Assembly: GCA_902800365.1 (NCBI GenBank)
Contig: CADCEF010000009.1
Span: forward strand, 43,837 to 107,836
Origin: an uncultured Prevotella sp.
Lineage (GTDB): Bacteria > Bacteroidota > Bacteroidia > Bacteroidales > Bacteroidaceae
DNA length: 64,000 bases
Direction of reading: 5' to 3'
The notes under the pieces were generated by a model. It worked only from the letters and a program-made list of their open reading frames with translations, was not told where the DNA came from and did not search any database. The translations under genes were made by a program, and so were the position numbers. Below are positions 8,888 to 19,011 of this stretch, in pieces. How positions within the stretch are numbered: position 1 is the first letter of the stretch; each line of letters opens with the position of its first letter.

Positions 8888-9637
8888 TTATTCCTCATAG
8901 TAAACAGACTTGATTTTAACTGTACCGCGTGTCATCATGAGGTCCAGATCGTGTGCGGTAGCACCCTTTGCACATGTATTAGCAATCTCGTCGGTGATAG
9001 GAAGTTCCCACAGACCAACAGAAAGAGCTACATTATCAGCAAATGGGCCATCCCACCATCCACTCATTACACGTACAGTACATCCAAAGTCATCACCCCA
9101 GATGAACTGGCCTTCCTCTGCCTCGATGATGTCGAAGATAAGAGTCTTCTTACCAAAGTATACTTCGTCTGAAAGGAATGGGAAATACTTACCTTCACCA
9201 TCACTGAAACGTCCAGCAGCAGCATCACCAGGACCGAGAATGGCAGGCTCTGTGTTATCAGGACCACCGAAGATATAGAACTTCTGGAGAGGATCGGTAA
9301 TCTCGCTACATGTTATAGGGAAATCAGCAGTAAGCTCAGTTCCATCTGCACAGATAGCAGTAAGCTTTACGGAATAAGAACCAAGCTTCATCTTCTTTGT
9401 AGCATAGTTACCAACAAATTCCTTGCCACCAATATCCCACTTAGCATTCACAGGTGCTAAGGTCTCACAGGTAATCACATTACCATTCTGACCACTGGCT
9501 GCCTTGTCAACAGTAACAGTTGTCTTTGAAATGAGCTCATCAACAGAAATGTGCCCACCATTGCCAATCTTCTCATGAATAGGATCGCATGCAGCAAAGG
9601 CACATACTGCGAATAACATCAAAAATATCTTTTTCAT
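8888..9637 (-). CDS. SusE/F-position surface lipoprotein, unknown binding specificity
   Basis: Protein of 249 aa with lipobox FAAC and a mature N-terminus starting CDPIHEK. An Ig/PKD-like middle part (ITCETLAPVNAKWDIGGKEF, then YATKKMKLGSYSVKL) is followed by a beta-rich C-terminal half with many aromatic residues (FGGPDNTEP, SGWWDGPF, VGLWELPI). Position right after SusC and SusD (20-bp gap) is that of a surface glycan-binding protein, and the aromatic C-terminal half would fit ligand binding. I recognise no named family. An operon role is well supported by context; binding is inferred. Confidence 0.75.
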   Translation of the reverse strand: MKKIFLMLFAVCAFAACDPIHEKIGNGGHISVDELISKTTVTVDKAASGQNGNVITCETLAPVNAKWDIGGKEFVGNYATKKMKLGSYSVKLTAICADGTELTADFPITCSEITDPLQKFYIFGGPDNTEPAILGPGDAAAGRFSDGEGKYFPFLSDEVYFGKKTLIFDIIEAEEGQFIWGDDFGCTVRVMSGWWDGPFADNVALSVGLWELPITDEIANTCAKGATAHDLDLMMTRGTVKIKSVYYEE

Positions 9638-9657
9638 ATTGATTACTTATTATTACA

Positions 9658-11550
9658 TTAATAAAGTGTCTTATATTGTGTCTTAGGATCTGCAGCATCC
9701 CAACCTGGGTTTTGCTCCAACTTACCATTCATCAGTGTAATCTGAGACTTAGGCTTAGCAACAAAGCCATTAGTTTCAGCGTAACGCTCAGCCCAAGAAC
9801 AAGTCATGTGCTTCATTGAACGCTTATTTCCTGTCTGGCCAAGGCAAACAATCTGCTTACCATCCTGAGCCTGAAGAGCCTTAGCTGCATATGAGCTTGT
9901 ACCAGAGTCCTTACCAGACCAACGACGCATATCGTTGAAACGAAGACCCTCGAAACAGAACTCCCAACGACGCTCGTTCTGAACAGCTGCCAGAGAGTAA
10001 GGAGTCTCAGGAACACCTGCACGCTTCTGAACCTGGTTCATATACTGAGCATCACCAGTAAGCTCGGTGAGCATCAACAGAACGTCAGAATAACGCATCA
10101 GATAGAAATCCTCGAAGTGGTCACCCTGCATCTTGTTATCAAGTGAACTGCCGGTATAACCCGCACACTGGCTCCACCATGTTTCGTTATTACCACCACA
10201 AGCGTCGAGGTTAACCTCAGCATACTTCTTTACTGAATAACCAGACTCCTCACAGTCGTCCTTCTCATAGGTGTACTGAGCAAGTTCACCATCGAGGTCA
10301 ATCAAAGAAGCCTTCTTGCGGAGGTCTGTATAATTACCTGAATTCTCAGCAGCTGTCCAATCATCCCAGATGTTGTTAGAAGGAGTACCCTGGCCCCATC
10401 CCTGGTTGAATGGATATGTCAGGTCACGGCTTCCGTTATTACCAGAAGCACCATTACGGAGTCCCCAGAATACAGAGATGTAGTTAGAATACATACGCTG
10501 AGCGTTATAAGTACCACCAATGCTCCAGCTTGAAGCATTCATGAACTGGATCTGGAAAATCTCCTCAGTGTTACCGTTACCCATACCTGGCTGGTCGAAG
10601 CAGTTCTCACGCTTCATGTCAGCGATATAGTCATATGCATGACCTTCACCATCGTGAGCCTCATCCCACAGCAAGCTGTTAGAATACTGCCACAATGAAC
10701 GATAGTCCTCACAAAGCTTGTAGCCGCCATTAGCAACAACATCCTTCAGAGCTGCGATAACATCTGCCTGAGAAAGAGATGCACTATTAACACCTTCCTG
10801 TTCAACAAGATTGATAGCAGGAGCACCACCTGAAGCGAGCTCACCAACCTTCTTGTAGAAGCCAGCCCAGAACATATATGCACGAGCCATGAATGACTCA
10901 GCAGCATACTTATCTGCATGACCAGAGCCATTAGCTCTCTCTGGCTTCATCAGATTTGTAGCAGAAACAAAGTCAGAAAGAATCTGTGGATAGATAACCT
11001 CTTCAGCACTTACCTGCTGCTGCATCTCCTCTGTAATAGTGGTAGATGTAATCAGAGGTACATCTCCAAACAGCTGAGTGAGCCACAGTGTATAAAGACC
11101 ACGCATAAAGAATGCCTCACCAAGGAGCTGGTTACGCTGAGCCTTCTGAGCCTCAGTCCAGGGCACATTATCAATAGTCTCGATAGTATTGTTAGCACGT
11201 GAGATACCACCATACAAGAGAGTGAAAGGAGTTTCATACTGATTAACATTCATCTCAACAAGATGGTGCAAAGACTTCACTTTATTGTCCTGCAAACCGC
11301 CACTACCGAAGCAGTTATCTGACATAACTTCCCACCAGAAGAAAATATTCTGGTTATCGGAGTCACCACCACCCATGGTATTCATGATACTATAGGTAGC
11401 AGCATTCAAAGCCTCAACATCTGCAGGTTTACCTGGGAAGGTAGCCTGTGTCATCTCTGTAGGACGTGGATCTGTGTCCAGCATGTCGTTACAAGATGTA
11501 AACATACCAGCTGACAAAACAGCTGCTGCTGATAAAATATACTTTTTCAT
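9658..11550 (-). CDS. SusD-like surface glycan-binding lipoprotein (RagB/SusD)
   Basis: Lid and glycan-binding partner of the SusC encoded just upstream. Protein of 630 aa with lipobox FTSC and mature start CNDMLDTDPRPTE. The SusD signature is clear: TPR helices (LLGEAFFMRGLYTLWLTQLFGDVPLI; AAESFMARAYMFWAGFYKKV), the YLMRYSDVLLMLTEL segment, and the C-terminal RRWEFCFEGLRFNDMRRW motif. It is somewhat longer than the usual 500-600 aa. The gap to SusC is 15 bp. The ligand cannot be told from sequence. Confidence 0.95.
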   Translation of the reverse strand: MKKYILSAAAVLSAGMFTSCNDMLDTDPRPTEMTQATFPGKPADVEALNAATYSIMNTMGGGDSDNQNIFFWWEVMSDNCFGSGGLQDNKVKSLHHLVEMNVNQYETPFTLLYGGISRANNTIETIDNVPWTEAQKAQRNQLLGEAFFMRGLYTLWLTQLFGDVPLITSTTITEEMQQQVSAEEVIYPQILSDFVSATNLMKPERANGSGHADKYAAESFMARAYMFWAGFYKKVGELASGGAPAINLVEQEGVNSASLSQADVIAALKDVVANGGYKLCEDYRSLWQYSNSLLWDEAHDGEGHAYDYIADMKRENCFDQPGMGNGNTEEIFQIQFMNASSWSIGGTYNAQRMYSNYISVFWGLRNGASGNNGSRDLTYPFNQGWGQGTPSNNIWDDWTAAENSGNYTDLRKKASLIDLDGELAQYTYEKDDCEESGYSVKKYAEVNLDACGGNNETWWSQCAGYTGSSLDNKMQGDHFEDFYLMRYSDVLLMLTELTGDAQYMNQVQKRAGVPETPYSLAAVQNERRWEFCFEGLRFNDMRRWSGKDSGTSSYAAKALQAQDGKQIVCLGQTGNKRSMKHMTCSWAERYAETNGFVAKPKSQITLMNGKLEQNPGWDAADPKTQYKTLY

Positions 11551-11565
11551 ATCTTAATAGTCGAA

Positions 11566-14500
11566 TTAGAATTTAATACTTGCACCAACCAGATAAGTAC
11601 GAGATGGTGGGTAAAGACCAAGGTCGATACCAGATGCCCAACCTGTACCACCACCAGAGTTACCTACCTCAGGATCGAGGCCTGTGTACTTGGTGAATGT
11701 GTAGAGGTTCTGTGCCTGAACATAGAAACGGAGCTGCTGGAATGGGCAAGACTTCCAGATGTGCTTGAAGTCGTAACCCAGAGTTACAGTCTTAATCTTG
11801 AAGTAGTCGGCATTCTCCATATAACGGGTAGAGACCCAAATGGTATTATTATGACCTGTAGCAGACATACGTGGCTCCTTGTTTGAGGTACCCTCACCAT
11901 GCCAACGATTCAGGATAGTTGTATCGTAGTTCTGATAAGCAGCATCACCGAATGAACGGTAAGAACGCATAACCTGCTGACCGAATGCACCTGCACCATT
12001 TACAGCGAAGTCAAAGCCCTTGAACTGCAGACCGAGATTTACACCAAGCATGACGTCTGGGTTAGGATTACCAATCTCATGACGGTCGCAAGCATCACTT
12101 TCAGCATAGGTAATCACACCATCACCATTCCAGTCATCCCAGATCATATCACCAGGCTGTGCATCATCGAGAACTGCCTTACCGGCCTGACGTGCAGCCT
12201 CAATCTGCTCCTGATTCTGCCAGATGCCACTGTATGACATACCATAGAAGTAACCGATAGGCTTACCCTCTTCAGCACGATATACATACTCAGTACCCTG
12301 TGAAAGTACACCACCAGGACCATTGAGGTAGTGGTTCTCGTTAGCGATACGTGTTACCTTATTCTTATTGGTAGCGAAGTTTACACCAACGTTATAGCTG
12401 AAGTCCTTACCAATCTTATCATTCCAAGTAAGAGCGAGCTCAAAACCAGTATTCTCAACGTCACCACCATTGATAGCAGCAGGATTGGTACCAAATATTG
12501 AAACCATGTTACCACCAATCAGCCAGTCCTTAGTAGTCTTCTTATACCAGTCGAAGTTTACACCCAGACGGTTGTTGAGGAAACGAGCGTCGAAACCTAA
12601 GTCAAGCTGCTCAGAAGTCTCCCAAGTCAGGTCAGGGTTAGGAACGATGTTTGCATAAGCACCAGTATTAGGAATACCAGCTACAGAAGATGCCATATCA
12701 GAACCGAACTTATAACCGCTGTCGTTAGCGTCGCCTGACAGAGCGATTGTTGCCAGATACTGATACTTAGAGATATCCTTGTTACCATTCTGTCCCCAAG
12801 ATGCACGGATCTTGAAGAAGTCGAGCCAGCTCTTAGTCTTCTCCATGAATGGCTCATTGCTGATTACCCAACCTGCAGATACAGATGGGAAGAAGCCCCA
12901 ACGCTTACCGTCGGTGAAGATACTAGAACCATCATAACGCATGGTTACAGTAGCCATATAACGCTCGTTCCAGTCCCAAGTCAAACGACCGAACCAAGAA
13001 GCGAGATATTCCTCATCATTAGGATTACCGGTAATAGAAGCGTCGGTAATACTATTCAGTTTGAAGTTTGACATCCAAGCAGAATCCCATCCTCTCAGAG
13101 TTGCGAGCTGCTCGCCATATGCAACTTTGTTAGATGCACCGAGGTTTGTGCTCCAAGCAGTGCTCTGGAATGACTGACCAACCATAGCACTGATCTTATG
13201 ACCAGCAATAAGAGGAAGATCGTAAGTAAGAGTATTCTCAATAGAGAAGTTACTGTTCAGCCAAGTGCTCTGGCTTCCGCTGTAAGAGTTAACGATAGCA
13301 GCACCATCTGATGGGGCACGTGGCTCACCATAACTACGGTATGCACCTGCTCCCCAGTTATAGTTGAACTGTGAACGGAATCTCAGGCCCTTGATAGGCT
13401 GGATGGTCAGGAATGCAGTTGCGCTTGCGTTGAAGTTACGGCTCTCAGCCATAGAGTTGAATCCACCCTTTGACAGGTTCTCCCATGGGTTGTTGAACAT
13501 AATTGGGTTCCAACCTGTTCCATAAGTCATATTACCCATAGGATCCTGGAAGTTATAGATATCACCATTCTCTGCATACTGTGGCAGAAGGGGAACAGTC
13601 TGAAGCAGGCTGTGGATATAACTCCAGTACATACCATCCTCAGCGAGGTCATGACTCTTGTTATAGCCAATAGAGATGTTCTCACCGATGGTGATAGCAT
13701 CGAAGTCCTTAGCCTTCAGAAGCACGTGATCGCTGTTGATACGGATGGTGTGACGCTTGTAATAAGAAGCCTTGTCTGCACCCATGATACCTTCATTACC
13801 AGTATAGGTGTAAGACATAGCGAACTTAGAACGGTCTGAACCACCAGTCAGAGTTACAGAATGGTTCTGCTGCTGAGCATTCTTGTTGTTGAATACATCC
13901 CACCAATCAGTACCCTGCCAGCCGTTATTAACCTTATTAAGGATATCAGCAGGAACATAAGATGCCCAATCCAACTTTTTACCTGAAGTATTAAAGGTAT
14001 ACTCATCAATAATAGTCATATACTGCTGAGCGTTGAGCAGCTGTGGACGCTTGTAAACGTTTGACCAACCCATAGCACCATTATAGCTGAGCTCAATCTT
14101 ACCAGCCTTACCCTGCTTGGTTGTAACCAGAATAACACCGTTAGCAGCACGTGATCCATAGATGGCTGCAGATGCAGCATCCTTCAACACGTCAATACTC
14201 TCGATATCGTTAGGGTTAATACCGTCGAGGTTACCACCAGCAACACCATCGATTACATAAAGAGGTGCTGAATTACCAGTAGTTCCGATACCACGGATAT
14301 ATACCTTATATCCCTTACCAGGCTGTGAAGAACTCTGAGTAATCTGTACACCAGGAGTGCTTGACTGCATAGCCTCAAGAGCGTTGGTTGTATTCAGCTT
14401 GGCGATATCCTCACCCTTAACCTGAACTGTAGCACCGGTAACCAGCTTCTTCTTCATGGTACCGTAACCAACAACTACTACTTCATCAAGTAAAGCATCA

Positions 14501-14838
14501 TCTTCCTGCAGTGTGATGTTGAAAGATGACTGATTGCCAACCTTGATTTCCTGAGTCTGATAACCCACGTAAGATACAACGATTGTAGCTCCTGGGCTAA
14601 CAGTGAGAGTAAAGTTTCCGTCAAAATCGGTAATTACACCGTTTCCGGTCTTACCTTTTTCAACCACGCTAGCTCCGATAACGGGGCCCTGTGCATCGAC
14701 TACAGTACCTGTAATCTTCTTCGTTGCCTGCTGAACCTCCTGAGGAGACTCTGCGGCATAGGCATTCGAAGAGTAACCAAGTCCCAAAAAGGCCATGGTA
14801 CCCATCAGCAGCGCTGTCTTTCTAAAATTTCGATTCAT
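11566..14838 (-). CDS. SusC-like TonB-dependent receptor
   Basis: Complete outer-membrane importer of 1090 aa. The signal peptide (cleavage near NAYAAES) is followed by a carboxypeptidase-regulatory-like domain (ITGTVVDAQGPVIGASV, VITDFDGNFTL), then the plug start DEVVVVGYGTMKKKLVTGA, the plug (IESIDVLKDAASAAIYGSRA) and a long beta-barrel ending in an aromatic residue (VGASIKF). First gene of a seven-gene operon with SusD, a lipoprotein and the membrane/PD40 pairs. The leader is about 200 nt, starting from the -7 box at 15051, with candidate regulator sites 70-100 bp above it. Confidence 0.97.
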   Translation of the reverse strand: MNRNFRKTALLMGTMAFLGLGYSSNAYAAESPQEVQQATKKITGTVVDAQGPVIGASVVEKGKTGNGVITDFDGNFTLTVSPGATIVVSYVGYQTQEIKVGNQSSFNITLQEDDALLDEVVVVGYGTMKKKLVTGATVQVKGEDIAKLNTTNALEAMQSSTPGVQITQSSSQPGKGYKVYIRGIGTTGNSAPLYVIDGVAGGNLDGINPNDIESIDVLKDAASAAIYGSRAANGVILVTTKQGKAGKIELSYNGAMGWSNVYKRPQLLNAQQYMTIIDEYTFNTSGKKLDWASYVPADILNKVNNGWQGTDWWDVFNNKNAQQQNHSVTLTGGSDRSKFAMSYTYTGNEGIMGADKASYYKRHTIRINSDHVLLKAKDFDAITIGENISIGYNKSHDLAEDGMYWSYIHSLLQTVPLLPQYAENGDIYNFQDPMGNMTYGTGWNPIMFNNPWENLSKGGFNSMAESRNFNASATAFLTIQPIKGLRFRSQFNYNWGAGAYRSYGEPRAPSDGAAIVNSYSGSQSTWLNSNFSIENTLTYDLPLIAGHKISAMVGQSFQSTAWSTNLGASNKVAYGEQLATLRGWDSAWMSNFKLNSITDASITGNPNDEEYLASWFGRLTWDWNERYMATVTMRYDGSSIFTDGKRWGFFPSVSAGWVISNEPFMEKTKSWLDFFKIRASWGQNGNKDISKYQYLATIALSGDANDSGYKFGSDMASSVAGIPNTGAYANIVPNPDLTWETSEQLDLGFDARFLNNRLGVNFDWYKKTTKDWLIGGNMVSIFGTNPAAINGGDVENTGFELALTWNDKIGKDFSYNVGVNFATNKNKVTRIANENHYLNGPGGVLSQGTEYVYRAEEGKPIGYFYGMSYSGIWQNQEQIEAARQAGKAVLDDAQPGDMIWDDWNGDGVITYAESDACDRHEIGNPNPDVMLGVNLGLQFKGFDFAVNGAGAFGQQVMRSYRSFGDAAYQNYDTTILNRWHGEGTSNKEPRMSATGHNNTIWVSTRYMENADYFKIKTVTLGYDFKHIWKSCPFQQLRFYVQAQNLYTFTKYTGLDPEVGNSGGGTGWASGIDLGLYPPSRTYLVGASIKF

Positions 14839-15050
14839 ACTTAAGTTTTAACTATAGATAATTGGTTTGATAATAATTCTCTAGTTGATTTTAGTTCTAG
14901 GAGTGCAAATGCACTTCACTAAGTTCGCCACCTTATTAAATTAAACAGGTTAGCGGGTTCATTAGTTAGGACGAATTGTTTCGGGTCATAAGTCATTTTT
15001 TAAAAGTTTTAATAAAGTTATAGTTGAGCTCGGACGTGCCGAATCGCGTG

Positions 15051-15058
15051 CAAAGATA
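15051..15058 (-). promoter_or_regulatory. -7 box (TATCTTTG) of the seven-gene SusCD operon
   Basis: Exact TAnnTTTG match on the minus strand followed by CA. It gives a leader of about 200 nt to the SusC ATG at 14838. The -33 element is not clear. Confidence 0.75.
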
Positions 15059-15128
15059 AATTAAAATTAACTTAAATACTTTGTTTTTTGTAACGTAGAG
15101 TTTGTAAAAAGCAAGAAAAGCCCCAAAA

Positions 15129-15156
15129 TGTTACAAATCACAAAGTCTTTGTTACA
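15129..15156. promoter_or_regulatory. direct repeat TGTTACA, 21 bp apart, candidate HTCS/AraC-type site
   Basis: TGTTACA starts at 15129 and again at 15150, a spacing of exactly 21 bp, or two helical turns, as expected for AraC-type dimers. The pair lies about 70-100 bp upstream of the SusC -7 box. Similar GTAACA elements precede the other minus-strand SusC at 2693-2740. Confidence 0.45.
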
Positions 15157-15414
15157 TTTATTAATTATTTCCAATTTAGTTAGACGGTAAAAACGAGCGA
15201 TTCGACCTTCCCATTTTCACAAATTTAACCTTCCACGCCAGCAGAAGACACAAAAACAAAAACAAAATACCACTTACAATAAAAAAGAAAAGAAACAATT
15301 CATAAAAAAATCTTATGTCTGATTAAACGTTTTGAAAAAAAAACACTCTAATAAATGATGTATGTATGAATAAACTGAGAGTATTACTATTTTTATTATA
15401 ATAAACCATCGCCA

Positions 15415-17508
15415 ATGAAGAAGATTTATCTTTCATTACTCATGTCTGTGCCTTTGGTATCTATGGCACAGAATCCGGTTATCCGTGACCAGTTCTCGGC
15501 TGACCCTACAGCACGTGTTTTCAATAACCGCGTGTATCTCTACCCATCGCACGACATCATGCCACCTGCCGATCAGCGACAGGACTGGTTCTGCATGGAA
15601 GACTATCATGTGTTCTCATCCGACAATCTTACCGATTGGACCGACCACGGCGTGATTGTAACTCAGAACAAAGTTCCCTGGGTGAGACCGAACTCCTACT
15701 CTATGTGGGCTCCCGACTGCATAGAGCGAAACGGAAAGTACTATTTCTATTTCCCATCAGCACCTAAAGACGGTAGAGGCTTTGGAGTAGGCGTAGCCAT
15801 TTCCGACAGTCCTACAGGCCCATTCATTCCTGAGGCTGAGCCAATTAAAGGCATCAATGGTATCGACCCATGCGTTCTCCAGGCATCAGACGGTAATGCC
15901 TACATCTTCTGGGGTGCAGGACGTTGTGCTAAACTCAAGCCAAACATGAAGGAGCTGGCCGACGACACACCAAAGGAAAAAGTAAAGTGGGGCGACCGTG
16001 AGTTTGAGATGATGGGCGTTAACTGCCTGAAGGGTCTACCAAGCCGCCAGGCAGAAGGACCATTCGCTTTTGAATATAATGGTAATTATTACCTTACATA
16101 TCCGTACGTGCGCGAGAATACTGAGGTTCTTGGCTATGCCATGAGTAAGAACCCAATGGGACCTTACGAGTACAAAGGTCTCATCATGGCCGAGCACGCC
16201 AATGGCTGTTGGACGAATCACCACAGCATCGTGAACTACAAAGGACAGTGGTATCTGTTCTATCATCACAACGATTTCTCACCACGCGATGACAAGCGCC
16301 GTTCTGTTTGTATCGAGAAACTGTATTTCAATGCCGATGGCACCATTCAAGAGGTTAAGCCAACAATGCGTGGTGTAGGTATCAACAATGCTACCGAGAA
16401 GATTGAGATCGACCGCTACAGTGCAGCAAGTAACGATGTTACCACACAACTTATTGACACTGTAAACACCTTCCGTAGCTATCAGGCCACTCTGCCTGTT
16501 AAGGGAAGCTGGATTAAGTATAATGACGTGAACTTTGATTGTCTCAGCGAAGGTTATCTCATTGTAAATGCTAAAGCATCAGACAACACAATACTATATA
16601 TCCGCGAGAAGACAGCAAACGGCAAGATTATCGCTAAGATAGAAATGACCGTTAAGCCCGAGACTCCTGCAGGAGCTCCAGCTATGTTCCGTCGCGACTT
16701 CAGTAATCAGTGGCTCACACTCACTGCACCACTTGAGTACACTCCAAAGGGAGTAACTGATCTGGTTGTAACCTGCGAGGGCAAAGCTGGTGTCAGCATC
16801 GACTGGGTACAATTCAAGAACCGTCCTAAGTACTTCTCACCAGCTACTGCTACACCAGCCAAGCCTGATGAGGAAGGCTTTATCCGCCGTTGGATGCTTC
16901 TGGAGCCTATCGACAAGCCAAACAGCGGAAATACAGTATTTACCGACTCATATCTGCGTGAGCACTTTGGCATGCAGTACTTCAAGGGTCAGCAGACTAT
17001 CGTACCAAAGGATGGTCAGAAGGTTAAGGTATCATTCCAGCGCGAAGAGGTTCCCGCCGGCTTCGGACGTGGCTTCGGCCAGCCTCAGGAGCCTGCCAAG
17101 CCTAAAATTGTCAACGTTAATCAGACTCTCACATGGCACGCTCTCGATAGCGAGAATATGAACGTTAAATTGTTCCGTTTTGCCGAGAAATGGGGACAGC
17201 AGGTATATGGTGTGCTCTTCTGGGCTGTAACCATCATCGACTGCGATGAGGATATCGAGAACGTACGTCTGGCTGTTGGTTCTAACTCAGCCTCTATGTG
17301 GTGGCTCAATGGTGAGGAGGCACTCCTTCTCTCTGGCGACCGCCGTATGGTAAAGGACGACGCCATGTCATCACGCATCACCCTGAAGAAAGGACGTAAC
17401 ATCCTGCGTGGCGCCATTATCAACGGCCCAGGTATGAGCGATTTCTGTGTTCGCTTCCTCGACGAGAACGGAAAACCCGTCACAAACTACAAGGTAATTA
17501 AGAATTAA
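15415..17508 (+). CDS. GH43 glycoside hydrolase with CBM6 and C-terminal beta domain
   Basis: Secreted enzyme of 697 aa (signal peptide to SMAQN), probably an alpha-L-arabinofuranosidase or beta-xylosidase. The five-blade GH43 domain (about 20-330) shows the expected acids: Asp30 (SADPTA, base), Asp151 (GIDPCVL) and Glu214 (AEGPFAF, acid). A CBM6-like domain follows (about 335-480, SIDWVQFKNRP), then a 200-residue beta-rich tail that I do not recognise. The second GH43 gene follows after 12 bp, so they form a two-gene unit, divergent from the SusCD operon. The family is firm; specificity is inferred. Confidence 0.9.
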   Translation: MKKIYLSLLMSVPLVSMAQNPVIRDQFSADPTARVFNNRVYLYPSHDIMPPADQRQDWFCMEDYHVFSSDNLTDWTDHGVIVTQNKVPWVRPNSYSMWAPDCIERNGKYYFYFPSAPKDGRGFGVGVAISDSPTGPFIPEAEPIKGINGIDPCVLQASDGNAYIFWGAGRCAKLKPNMKELADDTPKEKVKWGDREFEMMGVNCLKGLPSRQAEGPFAFEYNGNYYLTYPYVRENTEVLGYAMSKNPMGPYEYKGLIMAEHANGCWTNHHSIVNYKGQWYLFYHHNDFSPRDDKRRSVCIEKLYFNADGTIQEVKPTMRGVGINNATEKIEIDRYSAASNDVTTQLIDTVNTFRSYQATLPVKGSWIKYNDVNFDCLSEGYLIVNAKASDNTILYIREKTANGKIIAKIEMTVKPETPAGAPAMFRRDFSNQWLTLTAPLEYTPKGVTDLVVTCEGKAGVSIDWVQFKNRPKYFSPATATPAKPDEEGFIRRWMLLEPIDKPNSGNTVFTDSYLREHFGMQYFKGQQTIVPKDGQKVKVSFQREEVPAGFGRGFGQPQEPAKPKIVNVNQTLTWHALDSENMNVKLFRFAEKWGQQVYGVLFWAVTIIDCDEDIENVRLAVGSNSASMWWLNGEEALLLSGDRRMVKDDAMSSRITLKKGRNILRGAIINGPGMSDFCVRFLDENGKPVTNYKVIKN

Positions 17509-17520
17509 GAATTTAGAGAA

Positions 17521-18972
17521 ATGAAAAGACTTCATACAATACTGGCGGCACTTGTTGTTTCTGCAGCCGCTAATGCGCAGATTGGCGCACCATATATCCA
17601 CGACCCCTCGACAATCGCCGAGTGTGATGGAAAATACTACACCTTCGGCACAGGTGGCGGAGGTATCATATCAGATGATGGCTGGAGCTGGCACAGTGGT
17701 GCAGAGCGCCCTGGTGGCGGTGCAGCCCCCGACATGCTTAAGATAGGCGATCGTTACCTTTGTATCTACGGTGCTACAGGTGGCGGACTTGGCGGTGGAC
17801 ACGCTGGCCGTATCCTTACTATGTGGAATAAGACTCTTGATCCTAAGTCGCCAGACTTCAAATGGAGTGAGGCCGTTGAGGTATGTGCCTCTGACGGTAT
17901 GGAAGATCAGGACGCCATCGACCCAGGCCTTTTGTTAGATCCAACAACAGGTCGTCTTTGGGTAAGCTATGGCACTTACTTCGGAACCATCCGTCTGATT
18001 GAACTCGACCCACAGACCGGTTTCCGCAAGAAGGGTAATAAAGAGAAGGATATCGCCATCGACTGTGAGGCTTCCGATCTGATGTATCGCGACGGCTGGT
18101 ACTATCTGCTTGGTACACACGGTACCTGCTGCGACGGGGTTAACTCTACCTATAATATAGTAGTAGGCCGTTCACGCAACGTAGAAGGTCCTTACATCGA
18201 CAATGTTGGTCGTGACATGTACCACGGAGGCGGTAAGATGGTTATTGCAGCTGAACAGCGTGCCTGTGGAGCCGGACACTTCGGTCGTTACATCATCGAC
18301 GAAGGTGTAGAGGTGATGTCATTCCACTGGGAAGCCGACTTCGAGCAGAGCGGTCGTTCGGTACTGGCTGTACGTCCTATCGTCTGGAAGAACGGCTGGC
18401 CTGTAGCTGGCGACAACTTCAAGGGCGGCAACTTCGCCATTGAGTCAGAGCGCCGCGGCTATGCACTTGAGCTTACTGTAGACTTTGTTCGCATGAAGCA
18501 GGAGCGCCAGGGCTGGTTCAACCGCAACCAGATGCAGCAGCCAATAAAGCCCATCGCCAACCAGACACTCGCAGAGGTTATCGACACATGGCCAAAGGGC
18601 GACATCCCTGCCCGTATCGGCGACTACATGTACCGTCCTCACCAGCGTTGGACCATCACCCCTGTTGACAGCGCAGGTGGTTATCTGAGCAATCCTTACT
18701 TCAAGATTACCATCGAGGGTACAGAGCGCGCACTCGCTGCTACTGCCGACAAGGAGGTAACCACTGTTCCTGCCTATACCGGCGCTGACGAACAGCTCTG
18801 GCGTATCGAGCAGCTCACTGATGGCACCTACCGCATCATGCCAAAGGCCATCCCTGGTCAGCAGGGTATCAACAAGGAGTTCTGCCTCTATTCAGCAGGC
18901 GATTCAACTCCTACCCTCGCCAAGTACGACTTCAACAGCGATAATTCCAAGTGGAATTTCAAAAAGCACTAA
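17521..18972 (+). CDS. GH43 arabinanase-like enzyme with C-terminal ricin-like domain
   Basis: Secreted protein of 483 aa with signal peptide ending ANAQ. GH43 acids are visible: Asp28 (IHDPS), Asp134 (AIDPGLLLD) and Glu183 (CEASDL). Gly-rich loops near the active site (TGGGGII, GATGGGLGGG) are unusual. The C-terminal 120 residues contain a repeat-like pattern (QRWTITPV, EQLWRIEQL, SKWNFKKH) suggesting a ricin-type beta-trefoil. It is the second gene of a pair with the GH43-CBM6 enzyme and ends at a strong bidirectional terminator. Arabinan or arabinoxylan side-chain cleavage is the likely activity. Confidence 0.88.
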   Translation: MKRLHTILAALVVSAAANAQIGAPYIHDPSTIAECDGKYYTFGTGGGGIISDDGWSWHSGAERPGGGAAPDMLKIGDRYLCIYGATGGGLGGGHAGRILTMWNKTLDPKSPDFKWSEAVEVCASDGMEDQDAIDPGLLLDPTTGRLWVSYGTYFGTIRLIELDPQTGFRKKGNKEKDIAIDCEASDLMYRDGWYYLLGTHGTCCDGVNSTYNIVVGRSRNVEGPYIDNVGRDMYHGGGKMVIAAEQRACGAGHFGRYIIDEGVEVMSFHWEADFEQSGRSVLAVRPIVWKNGWPVAGDNFKGGNFAIESERRGYALELTVDFVRMKQERQGWFNRNQMQQPIKPIANQTLAEVIDTWPKGDIPARIGDYMYRPHQRWTITPVDSAGGYLSNPYFKITIEGTERALAATADKEVTTVPAYTGADEQLWRIEQLTDGTYRIMPKAIPGQQGINKEFCLYSAGDSTPTLAKYDFNSDNSKWNFKKH

Positions 18973-19011
18973 AACAATAAATCCCTGCCGATTGGCAGGG
19001 ATTTATTGTTT
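18972..19011. terminator. bidirectional intrinsic terminator between GH43 and GH13
   Basis: Perfect 18-bp stem (arms 18972-18989 and 18994-19011, core AATCCCTGCC/GGCAGGGATT) with a 4-nt loop and T/A-rich flanks. It serves the convergent genes and overlaps the GH13 stop codon. Confidence 0.9.

Larger units (their letters stand above)
14839..15414. other. 576-bp divergent intergenic region between SusC operon and GH43 genes
   Basis: No gene is visible. It holds the minus-strand leader with a small palindrome (AGTGCA-AA-TGCACT, 14902-14915), the SusC -7 box (15051-15058), two TGTTACA motifs 21 bp apart, and an AT-rich stretch up to the GH43 start. An 8-bp palindrome AAACGTTT lies at 15325-15332. 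I could not find a TAnnTTTG box for the plus-strand GH43 gene. Confidence 0.7.
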
